Shown: positions 1 to 10,300 of the stretch, one piece after another
Position numbering within the stretch: position 1 is the first letter of the stretch
Layout: each line of letters starts with the position of its first letter
NCBI GenBank assembly: GCA_006384855.1
Contig: VCJN01000779.1
Span: 434,001 to 498,000, forward strand
DNA: 64,000 bases
Direction of reading: 5' to 3'
Source: Tetraselmis striata
Taxonomy: Eukaryota; Chlorophyta; Chlorodendrophyceae; Chlorodendrales; Chlorodendraceae
Made by a program: the position numbers and the translations under genes
Notes under the pieces: model-generated
Told to the model about the DNA's origin: nothing
What the model saw: only the letters and a program-made list of their open reading frames with translations
Databases searched by the model: none

Positions 1-1
1 G

Positions 2-82
2 CGGCTGCCCGGCCTCAGGACGCTGTACCTGTCATGCCGGATGGTGCCCGAGGAGCCCGCGCACGCGCACGTGCCCGTTTAA
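2..82 (+). CDS. C-terminal tail of an ORF entering from the left edge
   Basis: A frame open from the window edge encodes 26 residues, ending HAHVPV, before TAA at 80-82. Nearly every codon ends in G or C, as in the two neighbouring viral-type ORFs and unlike chance sequence. An AT-rich spacer of about 40 bases follows, then the next ATG. Too little is present to name a family. It belongs to the viral-type block. Confidence 0.4.
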   Translation, partial: RLPGLRTLYLSCRMVPEEPAHAHVPV

Positions 83-124
83 TCACATTTTTTTCCGTTT
101 GATTTTCTGTCGTGTTACACAAAA

Positions 125-1708
125 ATGCCCAGGCGAGGAGGCACGCGGGGGGCGAGGAAGCGCTCTTCGAAGGCGAGAATGGCCGGCGGAGAGTCGGCGG
201 AAAAGGGCGAGCAGACGGGCGTCGAGCTGGAGCTGTCCCCGGAGGAGCCGGTCCGCGGAAAGAGGGCCGAGCCGGAGACGATAGAGGAGCTCGCCAAGCG
301 GGCGGCGCTGAGCGAGTCGGTGGTGATGTCCGAGATCGAGTCGGACGACTTCTTGCAGGCGGTCCAGGACATGATCGACTACGTGCAGACGCGGGCGTGG
401 CCCGAGTTGGAGGGCGATATCCGAATGACCGAGAGGACGCTGGCGGAGCAGATCGAGGACGTCACGTACCAGCGCCTGCCGCAGAAGAAGCTGGAGGAAT
501 CCCTGGCCACCAAGCGCTCGGAGCTCGAAAAGGCGCAGGACGAGTACAAGACGGTCGTCGACGCGCTGTCGAGCGTCCACGGCGGCACGCCGGACAAGGA
601 GAGCATCAAGGCGCAGAACGAGTTCAAAAAGTGGAAGTACGGCAAGGAGGAGAAGAAGGCGCAGATCCAGGCCAAGATCGACCGCATCAAGCGGGAGGTC
701 TCCTACGCGGAGGAGAAGCTGAAACAGATCTCCGTCAAATTCTCCAAGGTGCCCAACGAGAGCGTCTACACCAACGCCTTCGACGCCCTGTCCGCGAGCG
801 TCAAGATGTACGTGAAAAAGATCCGCAGCGCCACGGAGGCGGTGATGAAGTCGCGCAAGGACGGGCCCATGCTCAAGATCGACAAGGACGCGTTCGAGGC
901 GGCGGCGGACGCCATCGGCAAGGCGTTCGAGTCGGTGGAGAACTCGCTCCTGGCGCTGCTGACCTACCAGAACTCGACGGCCAACGAGAAGAACACCATC
1001 AAGCTGTACGACGGCTCGCTCAAGATCGACCTGAAAAACGTGGAGAACCCCTCCGACATCCAGACGCAGGCGGGGCGCCTCGCCGTGTACGAGCGCATCC
1101 GCATGAGCCGGTACAACGTCGTGAACGCCGCCATCCGGGATGTGGAGAACATCCACCGCGAGTCGGCGCGCAAGATCACCAAGCCCATCTCCTTCATGAG
1201 CTCGGTCGACCGGTTCGACATCGGCCTCATCTACGCCCTCAAGCTGTCTCGCCTGGGCCTGCTGTTGGCGGCCTCCCACATCGCGTCGCGCGTGTTCGAA
1301 AACATCTACACCGAGCGCATGTCCACCCAGGAGCCCAAGATGCCCGACCTCAAGCTCGTGGTGGTCGCGTTCATGGTCATCGCCGTCGCGTTCGACCTCC
1401 TGGTGCTGGGGGTGGCGTACTTTCTGGCCAAGATCCTGCCCAGCAGCATCGACATGCAGCTCATCAAGGACTTTGCGGTGGACACGCTGGTCGCGCACAC
1501 GATGGCGGGCATCTCCCTGTTCCCCCTGGCCGACGTCATACAGGACAAGCGCTACTTTGATTTTCAGATCACGGCCACCCGCGCGCTGCGTCTGATGCGG
1601 CAGCTGTGCTTCACCACGGCGGCGTTCCACGCGCTGGTCCCCTACTTCTACCTCACGGGCCCGTTCTACATCCAGTACAAAAATGCCGCCACCGAGGACG
1701 TCCTCTAG
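125..1708 (+). CDS. unrecognised 527-aa coiled-coil and membrane protein, viral-type
   Basis: The ORF is uninterrupted and starts at an ATG just after an AT-rich leader that could act as a promoter. The N-terminus is Arg/Gly-rich and basic. Residues about 50-330 are highly charged with long helices and likely coiled coils (repeated K/E/Q heptad-like stretches). The C-terminal 120 residues carry two or three hydrophobic segments: the strongest is around LVVVAFMVIAVAFDLLVLGV, with weaker ones around FAVDTLVAHTMAGISLFPL and AAFHALVPYFYLTGPF. No family is recognised; a virion membrane or scaffold protein would fit the layout, but that is a guess. It converges on the polymerase gene with almost no spacer, typical of compact viral genomes. 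It looks whole. Confidence 0.55.
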   Translation: MPRRGGTRGARKRSSKARMAGGESAEKGEQTGVELELSPEEPVRGKRAEPETIEELAKRAALSESVVMSEIESDDFLQAVQDMIDYVQTRAWPELEGDIRMTERTLAEQIEDVTYQRLPQKKLEESLATKRSELEKAQDEYKTVVDALSSVHGGTPDKESIKAQNEFKKWKYGKEEKKAQIQAKIDRIKREVSYAEEKLKQISVKFSKVPNESVYTNAFDALSASVKMYVKKIRSATEAVMKSRKDGPMLKIDKDAFEAAADAIGKAFESVENSLLALLTYQNSTANEKNTIKLYDGSLKIDLKNVENPSDIQTQAGRLAVYERIRMSRYNVVNAAIRDVENIHRESARKITKPISFMSSVDRFDIGLIYALKLSRLGLLLAASHIASRVFENIYTERMSTQEPKMPDLKLVVVAFMVIAVAFDLLVLGVAYFLAKILPSSIDMQLIKDFAVDTLVAHTMAGISLFPLADVIQDKRYFDFQITATRALRLMRQLCFTTAAFHALVPYFYLTGPFYIQYKNAATEDVL

Positions 1709-3463
1709 GAGGAGACCCCCCCCCGCGACGCGGGCCCTTTTCCGCAGACCGCCGCCCGCGTCCGCGCCCGCGCCGAAGTAGAACCCGAAGGCGGACAGCT
1801 CGCTCTGGTTGCCGTACTTGTTGCGCAGCCGCGCGATCTTGGGGTCGAACACGATCTTCTTGGCCTCCGCCTGGCGCTCCTTGTCCAGCAGCTCGCGCGC
1901 GCGGCGCCGGACCGTCTCTTCGGTCCCGCCCATCGACTGGAGCTTCTTCTCGATGGTGTCCTTGCGGCGCTCCCAGAACCCCGGGGGCTTGGTGTGGCCG
2001 GGGATCTGCTCCAGGATCGCGGACAGCATCTGCAGCGTCGGGTTCATGATCTGGTCCTCCAGGTAGTACTGGTAGTCGATCTCCAGGTTGTTCGTCAGCA
2101 CGTAGTCCGGGAGCTCGACCTTGTCGCCCTGCAGCACCTTCCGGTCCCGCCTGTCGGCCACCCGGATGTGCACCATCGGGATGCGGTCGTTGACCTGCGG
2201 CGCGTTGCCGGGGTCGCGCTCCCCCACGCGCTGGGCCAGGACGGCGTGCGCGATGCGGCTGCGGTCCTTGTACTCGGCGCGCAGCGTCTTGGTGATGACC
2301 AGGTCCTCGGTCGGCACGCGCCCCTCCACCACGCGGTCGATCACCTCCGTCATGTCGCGGACCGCCCCGCGCACGTCCAGGTTGTTGAGCAGCCGGTCCA
2401 GCAGCGTCTTGCACACCGTCCGCACGATGGGCGCGTTGTCGCGGCGCTTGAGCACGATGCCCATGTACTTGAGCTTGAAGCGCTCGGGGTCGTCCTCGTA
2501 CATGTTGCCCACGTACTTCTTCTTGGCCAGCAGCAGCAGGGGCCAGAAGGTCTTCTCGTACTCGAGGTCGTGCGGCGCCGGGAGCACGGTGCGCGTGAAC
2601 TCCTTGCCCACCGCCATCGTCTTGCGGATCACGAGCGGCAGCGCCTTGGCGCCCTTGAGCCGCTCCCCCGTCTCGGGGTCGTACACGGGGAACGTGCAAA
2701 ACACCGAGTCGGTGTCGCCGTAGACCACCCTGCCGCCGCGGGCCTGGATGAACTCCCGCGCCGAGAGGATCAGGGACCGCCCCACGGACGTCACGCACGC
2801 CGCCACCTTGGGCGCGCGGATGTCGCTGGTCCGCGCGCCCAGCTGCCCGTACACGCTGTTGGCCAGCAGCTTGTACGACAGCTGCTGGCCGTCCAGCACC
2901 GCCTGCATGAACGGGCCGTAGGCGTCCTCGCAGCTCTGGACGTCGTCCAGGGAAAAGGTCGCCCCCCCGACCGACGCGGTGCCGGCCGCGTCGTCCCGCG
3001 TCATCTCCCCGACGAGCTCCTCGCCGCTGGACCTCAGAACCACGCGCTTGTGCTTCATCTTTCTGCGGGTCCTCTTCCTCGCGGCGAGCAGGATGCGCTC
3101 CACCGCCGGGATGATCGCCAGCGTGTCGGGGTCGTGCACGTCCCGGTCCTCCCGCCTCGCGAACGTCAGCGTCTCCCGGCCCGACACCCTCTTGGCGTTC
3201 CCCTCGCCCTCGTACAGGTCGTAGCTCACGTCCACGTACTCGTAGCCGGGCAGCCCGCGGAAGCGGTCGTCCGTCACCCGCGAGTCGGGGGACAGCTCGT
3301 GGCTGAGGATGGACGACGGGTACAGCGACGCGTAGTCGCACACCGCCTGGAAACCCCCCTTGGTACCCCAGAACACGTTTTTTTTGGGACTTTTTTCATT
3401 TCGAATTTTGCCCAAAAAAGTATCCGTTACGGTTTGTGACGAGTATTCCGGAATACTCGTCAC
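1709..3463 (-). CDS. polB: viral family B DNA polymerase, partial copy (fossil)
   Basis: The minus-strand frame carries the polymerase-domain signatures of family B in order: region II DYASLYPSS near the start, a KLLANSVYGQLGA region III motif, YGDTDSVF (the catalytic DTD of region I), then a KKKYVGNMYE thumb motif and a basic C-terminal part. These resemble RNA-primed NCLDV or mirusvirus polymerases; the DNSLYP/KLxxNSLYGK style of protein-primed Polinton enzymes is not seen. Only the polymerase half is recognisable; the exonuclease half is not seen in the window. The frame stays open into the antisense of the neighbouring ORF, so the natural C-terminus probably lies near 1700-1760. In a virus it would replicate the genome; here it is a fossil. 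Confidence 0.75.
3436..3463. repeat. perfect 28-bp palindrome
   Basis: Two 14-base arms (GTGACGAGTATTCC and its complement) meet with no spacer. It sits between the viral-type block and the first exon of the polycystin gene. Confidence 0.85.
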
Positions 3464-3818
3464 GCCGGGAAGTGACGCTCTGGTGACGCCTCGATCGACG
3501 TGGCACGTTCTGGTGCGAGTATTTAGCGTTACGCGTTACGCAAGCGTCTTCTATCCTTCGACCCTTAGCCGCCACGAACTCACCACAGCTCGGAAGCTGA
3601 CGAAATAGACCTAATCCTGGGCCAGTCTGAACACTCAGCACACCAGGTCGGCACACTCTCACATGCGGCAGTGCGGCGTATGCAAGTGAACAACGTTGGC
3701 GTCCTTTGCAGTAAGCTTTACAAGCAATAGAGTGCACGCGATCTGCAGAGTCCTGGCGGCGCTGCTGCAGTACGACTAGCAACATCCTGGTGTATGCCGC
3801 CAGCGGGGTAGTCGCCTC
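3464..3818 (+). other. upstream region of polycystin gene A
   Basis: No coding frame is recognised in these 355 bases. They should hold the promoter and 5' leader of the gene starting at 3819. No TATA box or operator can be pointed to with confidence. Confidence 0.4.
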
Positions 3819-3989
3819 ATGTTCAAGGCTGGAACGATACTAGGAACACTATTTCTGGCGAGCTTCGGGAACCTTCACTCGGCAGCAGGTGCCCTCATCC
3901 GCAGCTCTGCCACAGATTTGGCTGACGTGACACTGACCAGCAGCTCTCGCCGCCTGCTTCAAACAACCACTGCTGGGGAGATCATCCTG
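3819..3989 (+). CDS. gene A exon 1: signal peptide
   Basis: 57 codons. The N-terminus ([20 protein letters not shown]) is a basic residue followed by a hydrophobic core and a small-residue AAG cleavage region, a classical secretory signal. SRRLLQ follows at residues 43-48, a motif common after algal signal peptides. The donor GTAAGT is strong and the phase is 0. The intron to 4688 carries a G run at about 4337-4366. Confidence 0.7.
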
Positions 3990-4333
3990 GTAAGTGCGCG
4001 TGTATCGGCCGGGCGGGCGCGAGCTTCGTGTTGCAATCGACTTGAGGATCAGTCCTACGACTGCTGACCCACGGCTGACAACGTTTTTTTGCAATAAGAC
4101 GCAAATTGCCAAGCCCAGGCAGGAGAAACGGGAGCTTTCTCCCGGGCAGAGCGCCTCTGGAAAGGGACATACTACCCGTAGTCCAGCTGTTCTTACAGCC
4201 GGGAGGACGTTTCATCAGGCTGAGTACAGCGGTGACGCGAGACGTTAGCCCGGGTAGCTAGACTGATCGTACTGCGCCCGGCGCGCTCCAACACAGAACG
4301 ACGGGCACCGCTGTAGCGGCGTAGCAGATGCAG

Positions 4334-4365
<32 letters not shown>

Positions 4366-7300
4366 GCTCTGTTGGGGCGCACGGTGCTGACTTTTAGCCG
4401 CGGCGGAATACCGGCATGCCGTCGTGCCACGACCGCACCTGTACTACGGCCCCGCCCACGCCAACGACGCTGGATACTAGCGTGCACCGCATCTCCGCTA
4501 CCACGCGAGTACTCGTCACGACTAGCGCATGTGCAGACATGATAGCGGGAATTGCTCATCGCATTCGTGTCACTTGCGACTGCACGGCACGCGGCAACTG
4601 ATATATTTGCAGCATATCCAAGCTGCGAGTCTCAGCAGTGTGGCGTCGCGGCTTATTCATGGTCATGCTTGCCTTGCAACGCTTGCAGAGCCTGGGCGGC
4701 GACACTTTCCCTCCGGATGACGAGTGGAAAAGCACGGCCCTGCCGTCCAACTGCGTAGATGGAACCGCCACTGGAGCAAATGAAGATGCAAACCGATGCG
4801 TCCTCCGCACAACATGCGATACAGCGATCACAGAGCCATTTCTGCGTGTGGCGCTTACAACGCCTGCGACAGCGTTGACAACAATTAAGGTACTCCACAC
4901 AATCGATGATACCAGACACAAATTGCGTTGCTTCGCCGCCTTCGTGTGCGTGCAGTGCCTGATTAATTGCGGGCAGTGATGGCTACTCTCGTTGACATGT
5001 TTCGCTCACTCATGAGCCCTCGATTTGCTGTTTTATCACAGGTCACTACAGGTGGCGGGAATTCCAGATATTACTCGCCAGGGCTAGCGATCTACGCAGG
5101 TATGTGATTTTCTATTAGCCATTTTTGAATCCGGCACATGCCTTGTACACACAATTGCTGATTGCTGCCTAGCATGTGGCTGAATGGTCCTTGATGATGC
5201 CGCGAGTTGTGCGTGATCTGTCTCTTGGCAGCAGCATTTCAGAACTGGTTAAGTGCACTTGGGCGAAGTCCTTTACATGCATACACCATGTCGACCTATA
5301 TATAATGATGAAAGTGCATCAATTCTGTCACAATTCTGTGCTCCGCCTCTCGTTGTATCGGCAGGCACCAATGATGCCTCTTTCAACGGTGGCGGAAATG
5401 TCTTGTGTGGCACACTGCCATTAGAGAGTCCGCTCCCTATAGACACATACGTCTTCACAGTGGACGGCTCCTCTGGCAGCGACTTTGGCTCCGACTGTGT
5501 GGATTTGGCCGCCTCCTATGTCTTTTTTGTTGCCACTGCCGAGTATACCGCAAGTTGTGCCACAGGAAAGGGGATATTTTTGGAGCAGGTGGAAGCATAC
5601 GGATTGGTGTCCACCACTCCATCATCAACACCGGCACCCACCCCGGCTCCAACACCTGCCCCCACCCCAGAACCAACCCCATCTCCATCACCTGCTCCTA
5701 CTGCAGCTCCCACCCCAGCTCCAACATCTGCCCTAACCCCAGCTCCCACCCCAGCACCCACCCTGGCTCCAACGCCTGCCCCAACTCCTGCGCCTACACA
5801 GGCACCCACCTCCGCTCCAACTCCTGTCCCAACCCCAGGTCCTACCCTGGCTCCAACGCCTGCCCCAACTCCTGCGCCTACACCGGCACCAACCCCCACT
5901 CCAACACCTGCCCCAACCCCAGCTCCCACCCCTGCCCCAACTCCTGCGCCTACACCGGCACCAACCCCCACTCCAACACCTGCCCCAACCCCAGCTCCCA
6001 CCCCTGCCCCAACTCCTGCGCCTACACCAGCACCAACCCCCACTCCAACACCTGCCCCAACCCCAGGTCCTACCCTGCCTCCAACGCCTGCCCCAACTCC
6101 TGCGCCTACACCGGCACCAACCCCCACTCCAACACCTGCCCCAACCCCAGCTCCCACCCCTGCTCCCACTCCTGCGCCTACACCAGCACCCACACCCGCT
6201 CCAACACCTGCCCCACTTCCACCTCTCAACCCCGTCCCAACACTTGCACCAACTCCACCTCCTACCCCCGCCCCAACACCTGCCCCAACTGTGGCCCCCA
6301 CCCTAGCTCCGATACCTTCTTCAACCACCGAGGCACCCACAATGGCTCCCACACCTACGCCAACAACCCAGACTCCGACACAGGCACCCACCTCAGCGGG
6401 TATCATGTCTCCGCCGCCCCCTCCGAGGTGCCATCCTGCGCCCTCCCCAATCCCATCTATCTTTGTCTCTGTACCTTTCTGATTTCATAAATTCAGCTGC
6501 CCCAGAGCACGCACTGTACCTGCCTTCTTATAGCTGCCTTCTATTTCGATTGACAAATTCATGTGGTTGTATTTGCAGCCCGCTGCCCCCAGCACCGCCT
6601 CCTACTTTACCCCCTCCCGTACCTGCACCACGTCCGCCACCTCCTCCGCCCCTGCCAGCGCCACCTGCCCCCCGCTCTCCACTGTGCAGTCCGCCCCCAA
6701 GTCCAAGTCCTCCCAAACCAGCTCCGCCCCATCCCAACTCACCGCCCCTACCCAGTCCTCCTATTGCACCACCCCCATGGAAGCCTCCTTCTTCACCACC
6801 CAGGTAAAGCAGCGTAAGCAGAGCACTCTGCTATGCTGCAGCGCTTGCCACAGATCAGCGCTCCCCTTGCTAACCTTATTGTGCAAAGGGGTGTATAGAT
6901 TCGCATAAGTCTGACGTGTGAACCAGCGCCAGACAGTCAGGGTGCTGTCACCTGACGACATCATCATGCCCGTTTTTTGAAAAGTCATTCAATGGCGTGA
7001 GAATATGATATGATACATTAGAATATAATATAATCGATTTGCCGATGAGGTGAAGGACAGTTACGGCCGGCTGCCTTTAATCAGTTGTAAGCGCTTTGAC
7101 AGCAGGATGTGCACATGCCCCCTGTGCTGCAGTCCTCCGGGCAATCCTCCTCCGAGCCCGCCAGCACCTCTACCGCCAAGTCCACCCCCACCACTGCGCC
7201 CGCCGCCCCAACCTGCCCCTCCGCCCCTGCCAGTCCCCTCCTTCTTGGCAAGCAGCACCCCTCATCTTATGGTCCCTCTAACCTCCATCATTGTCGAGCT

Positions 7301-10300
7301 CCTACCCAGCCGCAAGCTGCTTCAGATTGCTGAGACAGAGTGGCAAGCCGTTCCTGGCATCCAGCAGCAGGTTGCTACTCTATATGTGCAGGACTTGGCA
7401 GCAGGCGCCAGCATCCGTGTCAGCGATGTCGAGCTGCTATCTGTGGGAGCACACCCAGAAGCGGACGCGGTTGTATCTGTGAATCTGCACTGGCCGCACT
7501 CAGACCCCGAGCTTGTGGAGTCATACCAAGCCTGGCTGGCAGCTGGCACCTCCGTGGAGCGCTTTCCTCGGTTGGCAGCCGCCAGCTTGTATGTTGTCAA
7601 CCACACGTTTGGCAGCCTCCAAGACCCGACCCTGCTGCCAGGAGCTAGGCCCACCGTCCAGCTGGACGTGCTGCTCGAGTTTCCGGATGTGGATGTGGTC
7701 ACCCTTCCAGAGGTGAGCCATGGCGGGCCGATCTTGATTTCTGAACACTGCCGGGCTATTTGCGCAGCAGTCAGAATGGGAGGAACGCATGTGCTGTTGT
7801 GCCGCTGCACTTTGCCAAACACGTATGCTTATCCAAACCCCTTGCTCTGCCTATAGCACTTGCACACTGGGCATAGTCCCTCCTTAGTGCTGCACCTGCC
7901 ACAATGGCAGCCCTAGCATAATGTTTGTAAGGGTTCTCTGCATTTTACGCGTGGTGATTGCCTCCATTCGTAGGAGTCGCTGCTGCGCTGGGCGTTCGCC
8001 ACATGTGAAGCCTCAACGGCCGATATCAAACTGGAGAGTGCCACTGCAGTCAGCCTCGAGTCAGCCACGTCAAGAGTTCATCTTCGGCTGCTGTTCGTGT
8101 CACCCCCTGGAGATGTGCTATCCATGCAGGCCAACCGAAAGGCAGCAGCAGCATTTGTGGCGGCAGTGCATGCGGCTGCAACTAGCAAGCCAGCAGAGGA
8201 TAATGGCCCCTTTGGCAGTATGGCGGCTGCGCTTGGGCGTGTGCGATTGCTGGACGACATGTCTCACGAGATCTTTCTGTTACCAGACAGACAGCAGGTT
8301 TTGGATGTGGTCTTTGAAGCCAAACCGGTGCGTGCAGTTTGTCCCCTGTATGGCCAGCGTGCAACCAACAGGCTTCTGCAGCATTTCCATATGATTCATG
8401 GGAGCCTGCAGTTGATCAAATATCGTTTGATCATCTTTTTAGCGATGGAACCTGATTGCATACAACGGTGACAGTTCAGAGGAATTGCAAGTAGAACGGA
8501 TGGAAGTTTTTCATGCATTGTCAACACGAACCTGGTATGTTCCTCCTAATACATTATATTGTTGCAGGATATGGAGCCGACCAAAGACACTCAGCCGCCC
8601 TATTTGGAGCTTGCAGTTGGCGAGGACGGGGAACGAATGGAAAGAGATGGTGTCGATGTCATGGATTTTGTGATCCACCATCTTGTGCTTCCGCTGCCAG
8701 CTGGACGCTTTGACGATCCTGGGGCCACGGCAATGGATGCCATGGATGGCGACCTCACCTCCTTTATCCGTGTGCGGCTTTCCTCCACGGAAATTTCAAC
8801 GCCAACGCGGTCAGATGCGCCAATAATAATTACCTACACAGTTTTCGACTCGGCTGGCAACAAGGCGCTCGCCGAACGCCACCTATACCTCGGCTGCAGG
8901 GCAGCAGAACGCGTCTGTGATTTTGGGGATGGCCGGCGGATATGCTCTACTGAGGGAGTCTGTATGCCTGTGGACTTTGGAGCGCTGATGGATGCCACGC
9001 CGCCGCCACGCGAGCCGCCCACTATCGCACTCATCGGGGACCCAGTTGTGCGGCTACCGCGCTATTCAGACTATCCCGTTTGTTCGCCCAACACGCCATG
9101 GGCAAGGTAACATTGTGCTCCATTACCGTACATGTCAAACACTGCCCACAGCTCGCAGCAATGGCACTTTGCAAACGCCCGCGCATGCAATATTCCATAT
9201 TTGTAGGATCTCCCTGAATTTTCCACGCTGACCATAGGCTTACCAGTCTGAGCTCGTAATGCATGATTTCCTTGCTTCTGCAGGCTGTGCGAGCGTGGTG
9301 TGACAGCGGAGGACGCCCTCCAGGGTGACCTGACGGAGCTGGTGGTTGCATGCCCTGGCATGCAGCGCTTGCGCTTTGCGCAGTACGGGGTGTCTAGCTG
9401 CGGGCTGGACACGTCTGTGCCAGGGCGCTACGTGATCAAGCTCGAGGTGACCAACGACGCGGGGCTGAGTGCAGCTGTGTCGCGAGAGGTATTCGTGGAG
9501 GATGTCTGCCCTAGCGGGGAGCGCCTCTGCCGCAACATGCTTTGCAGTATGGACACTATCTGCATGGATGAACTGCTGCAAGAAGTGCGAGGGGCCTTGA
9601 CCGCAGTTTCTTCAGTTTCCCATTCAAACATATAGCGAATTGAGTTTGCCCTTGATGTTGCTATAAAAGTACCAGACCGGAAGCTGAGGTGTGTGCCTCC
9701 TGCGGTTTTTAATGGCAGCTCTCAAGCGACGGCCTGCTCTTGGACGGTGCTCTGGAAGAGCTGCTAGGTTCTGGGTCAAGCAATGTCCAGCTGCAGGGAC
9801 AGCTGCAACTGAAGGGGCCACGGTACGAGACGCTGCGTCTCCACATGCCGTGGCGCGCCTGCTCCCAGGCGCTGGCTGGGGAGCCCTGCGACCTTGGCGC
9901 CGTGGTGATGGGGCCAGGAGGCGAGGAAGTCATTGGCCACATTATCCTGGCATGCCCTCCATCCACATGTGTGGCCGGATTGGAGCGCTGCCCAGAGCAC
10001 ATATTTGCCGTCAAGGTCCGCAGGCTATGTGCTGTGGTTGCCTGACCGATGTTTGGTGTTTGGTTGCTATTTGCTGCAGTGTCCTAGTGGTGCTGCCTGC
10101 TGCTGCAATTTGGGCGACTCCACCAAACCATGTGGTCCCTGGTGCGCAGGGTGTGGATGGCTGTCTTCCGCCCCCAGAGGAGAGGCAGGTGGGGCAGACC
10201 TACGCGGTGACATTCATCATGGTGGACTGGTCATCCTCGGCAGTAGAGCCGCAGGCAGTGGAGCGCTACATCACCATCGCCCCATCATGTCCACTGGGGG

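Larger units (their letters stand above)
1..3367. mobile_element. endogenous large-DNA-virus fragment (fossil)
   Basis: Three closely packed intronless reading units (end of an ORF, a 527-codon ORF, a convergent family B DNA polymerase) show extreme G/C at third positions and AT-rich spacers of about 40 bases. The intron-rich host genes that start at 3819 look quite different. The polymerase motifs are of the kind found in nucleocytoplasmic large DNA viruses and mirusviruses rather than protein-primed Polinton polymerases. The block runs off the left edge, so its true size is unknown. The frames are open over hundreds of codons, so the insertion looks young; the polymerase copy is only partial. 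Assigning it to a virus family is inference. Confidence 0.6.

Noticed and set aside
112-1560. Second plus-strand frame of 482 codons in the viral block
   Set aside because: An Arg/Gly/Ala-rich overlap of the real 527-codon frame; it lacks the coiled-coil and membrane pattern and comes from high GC.
83-1700. Continuation of the minus-strand polymerase frame under the 527-codon ORF
   Set aside because: GC3-rich sense coding leaves the opposite strand open. The residues become His/Arg/Leu-rich shadow text with no polymerase motif.
5516-6406. Long minus-strand GAGVGAGVG frame
   Set aside because: It is the antisense shadow of the PT repeat on the plus strand, with no splice or start context of its own.
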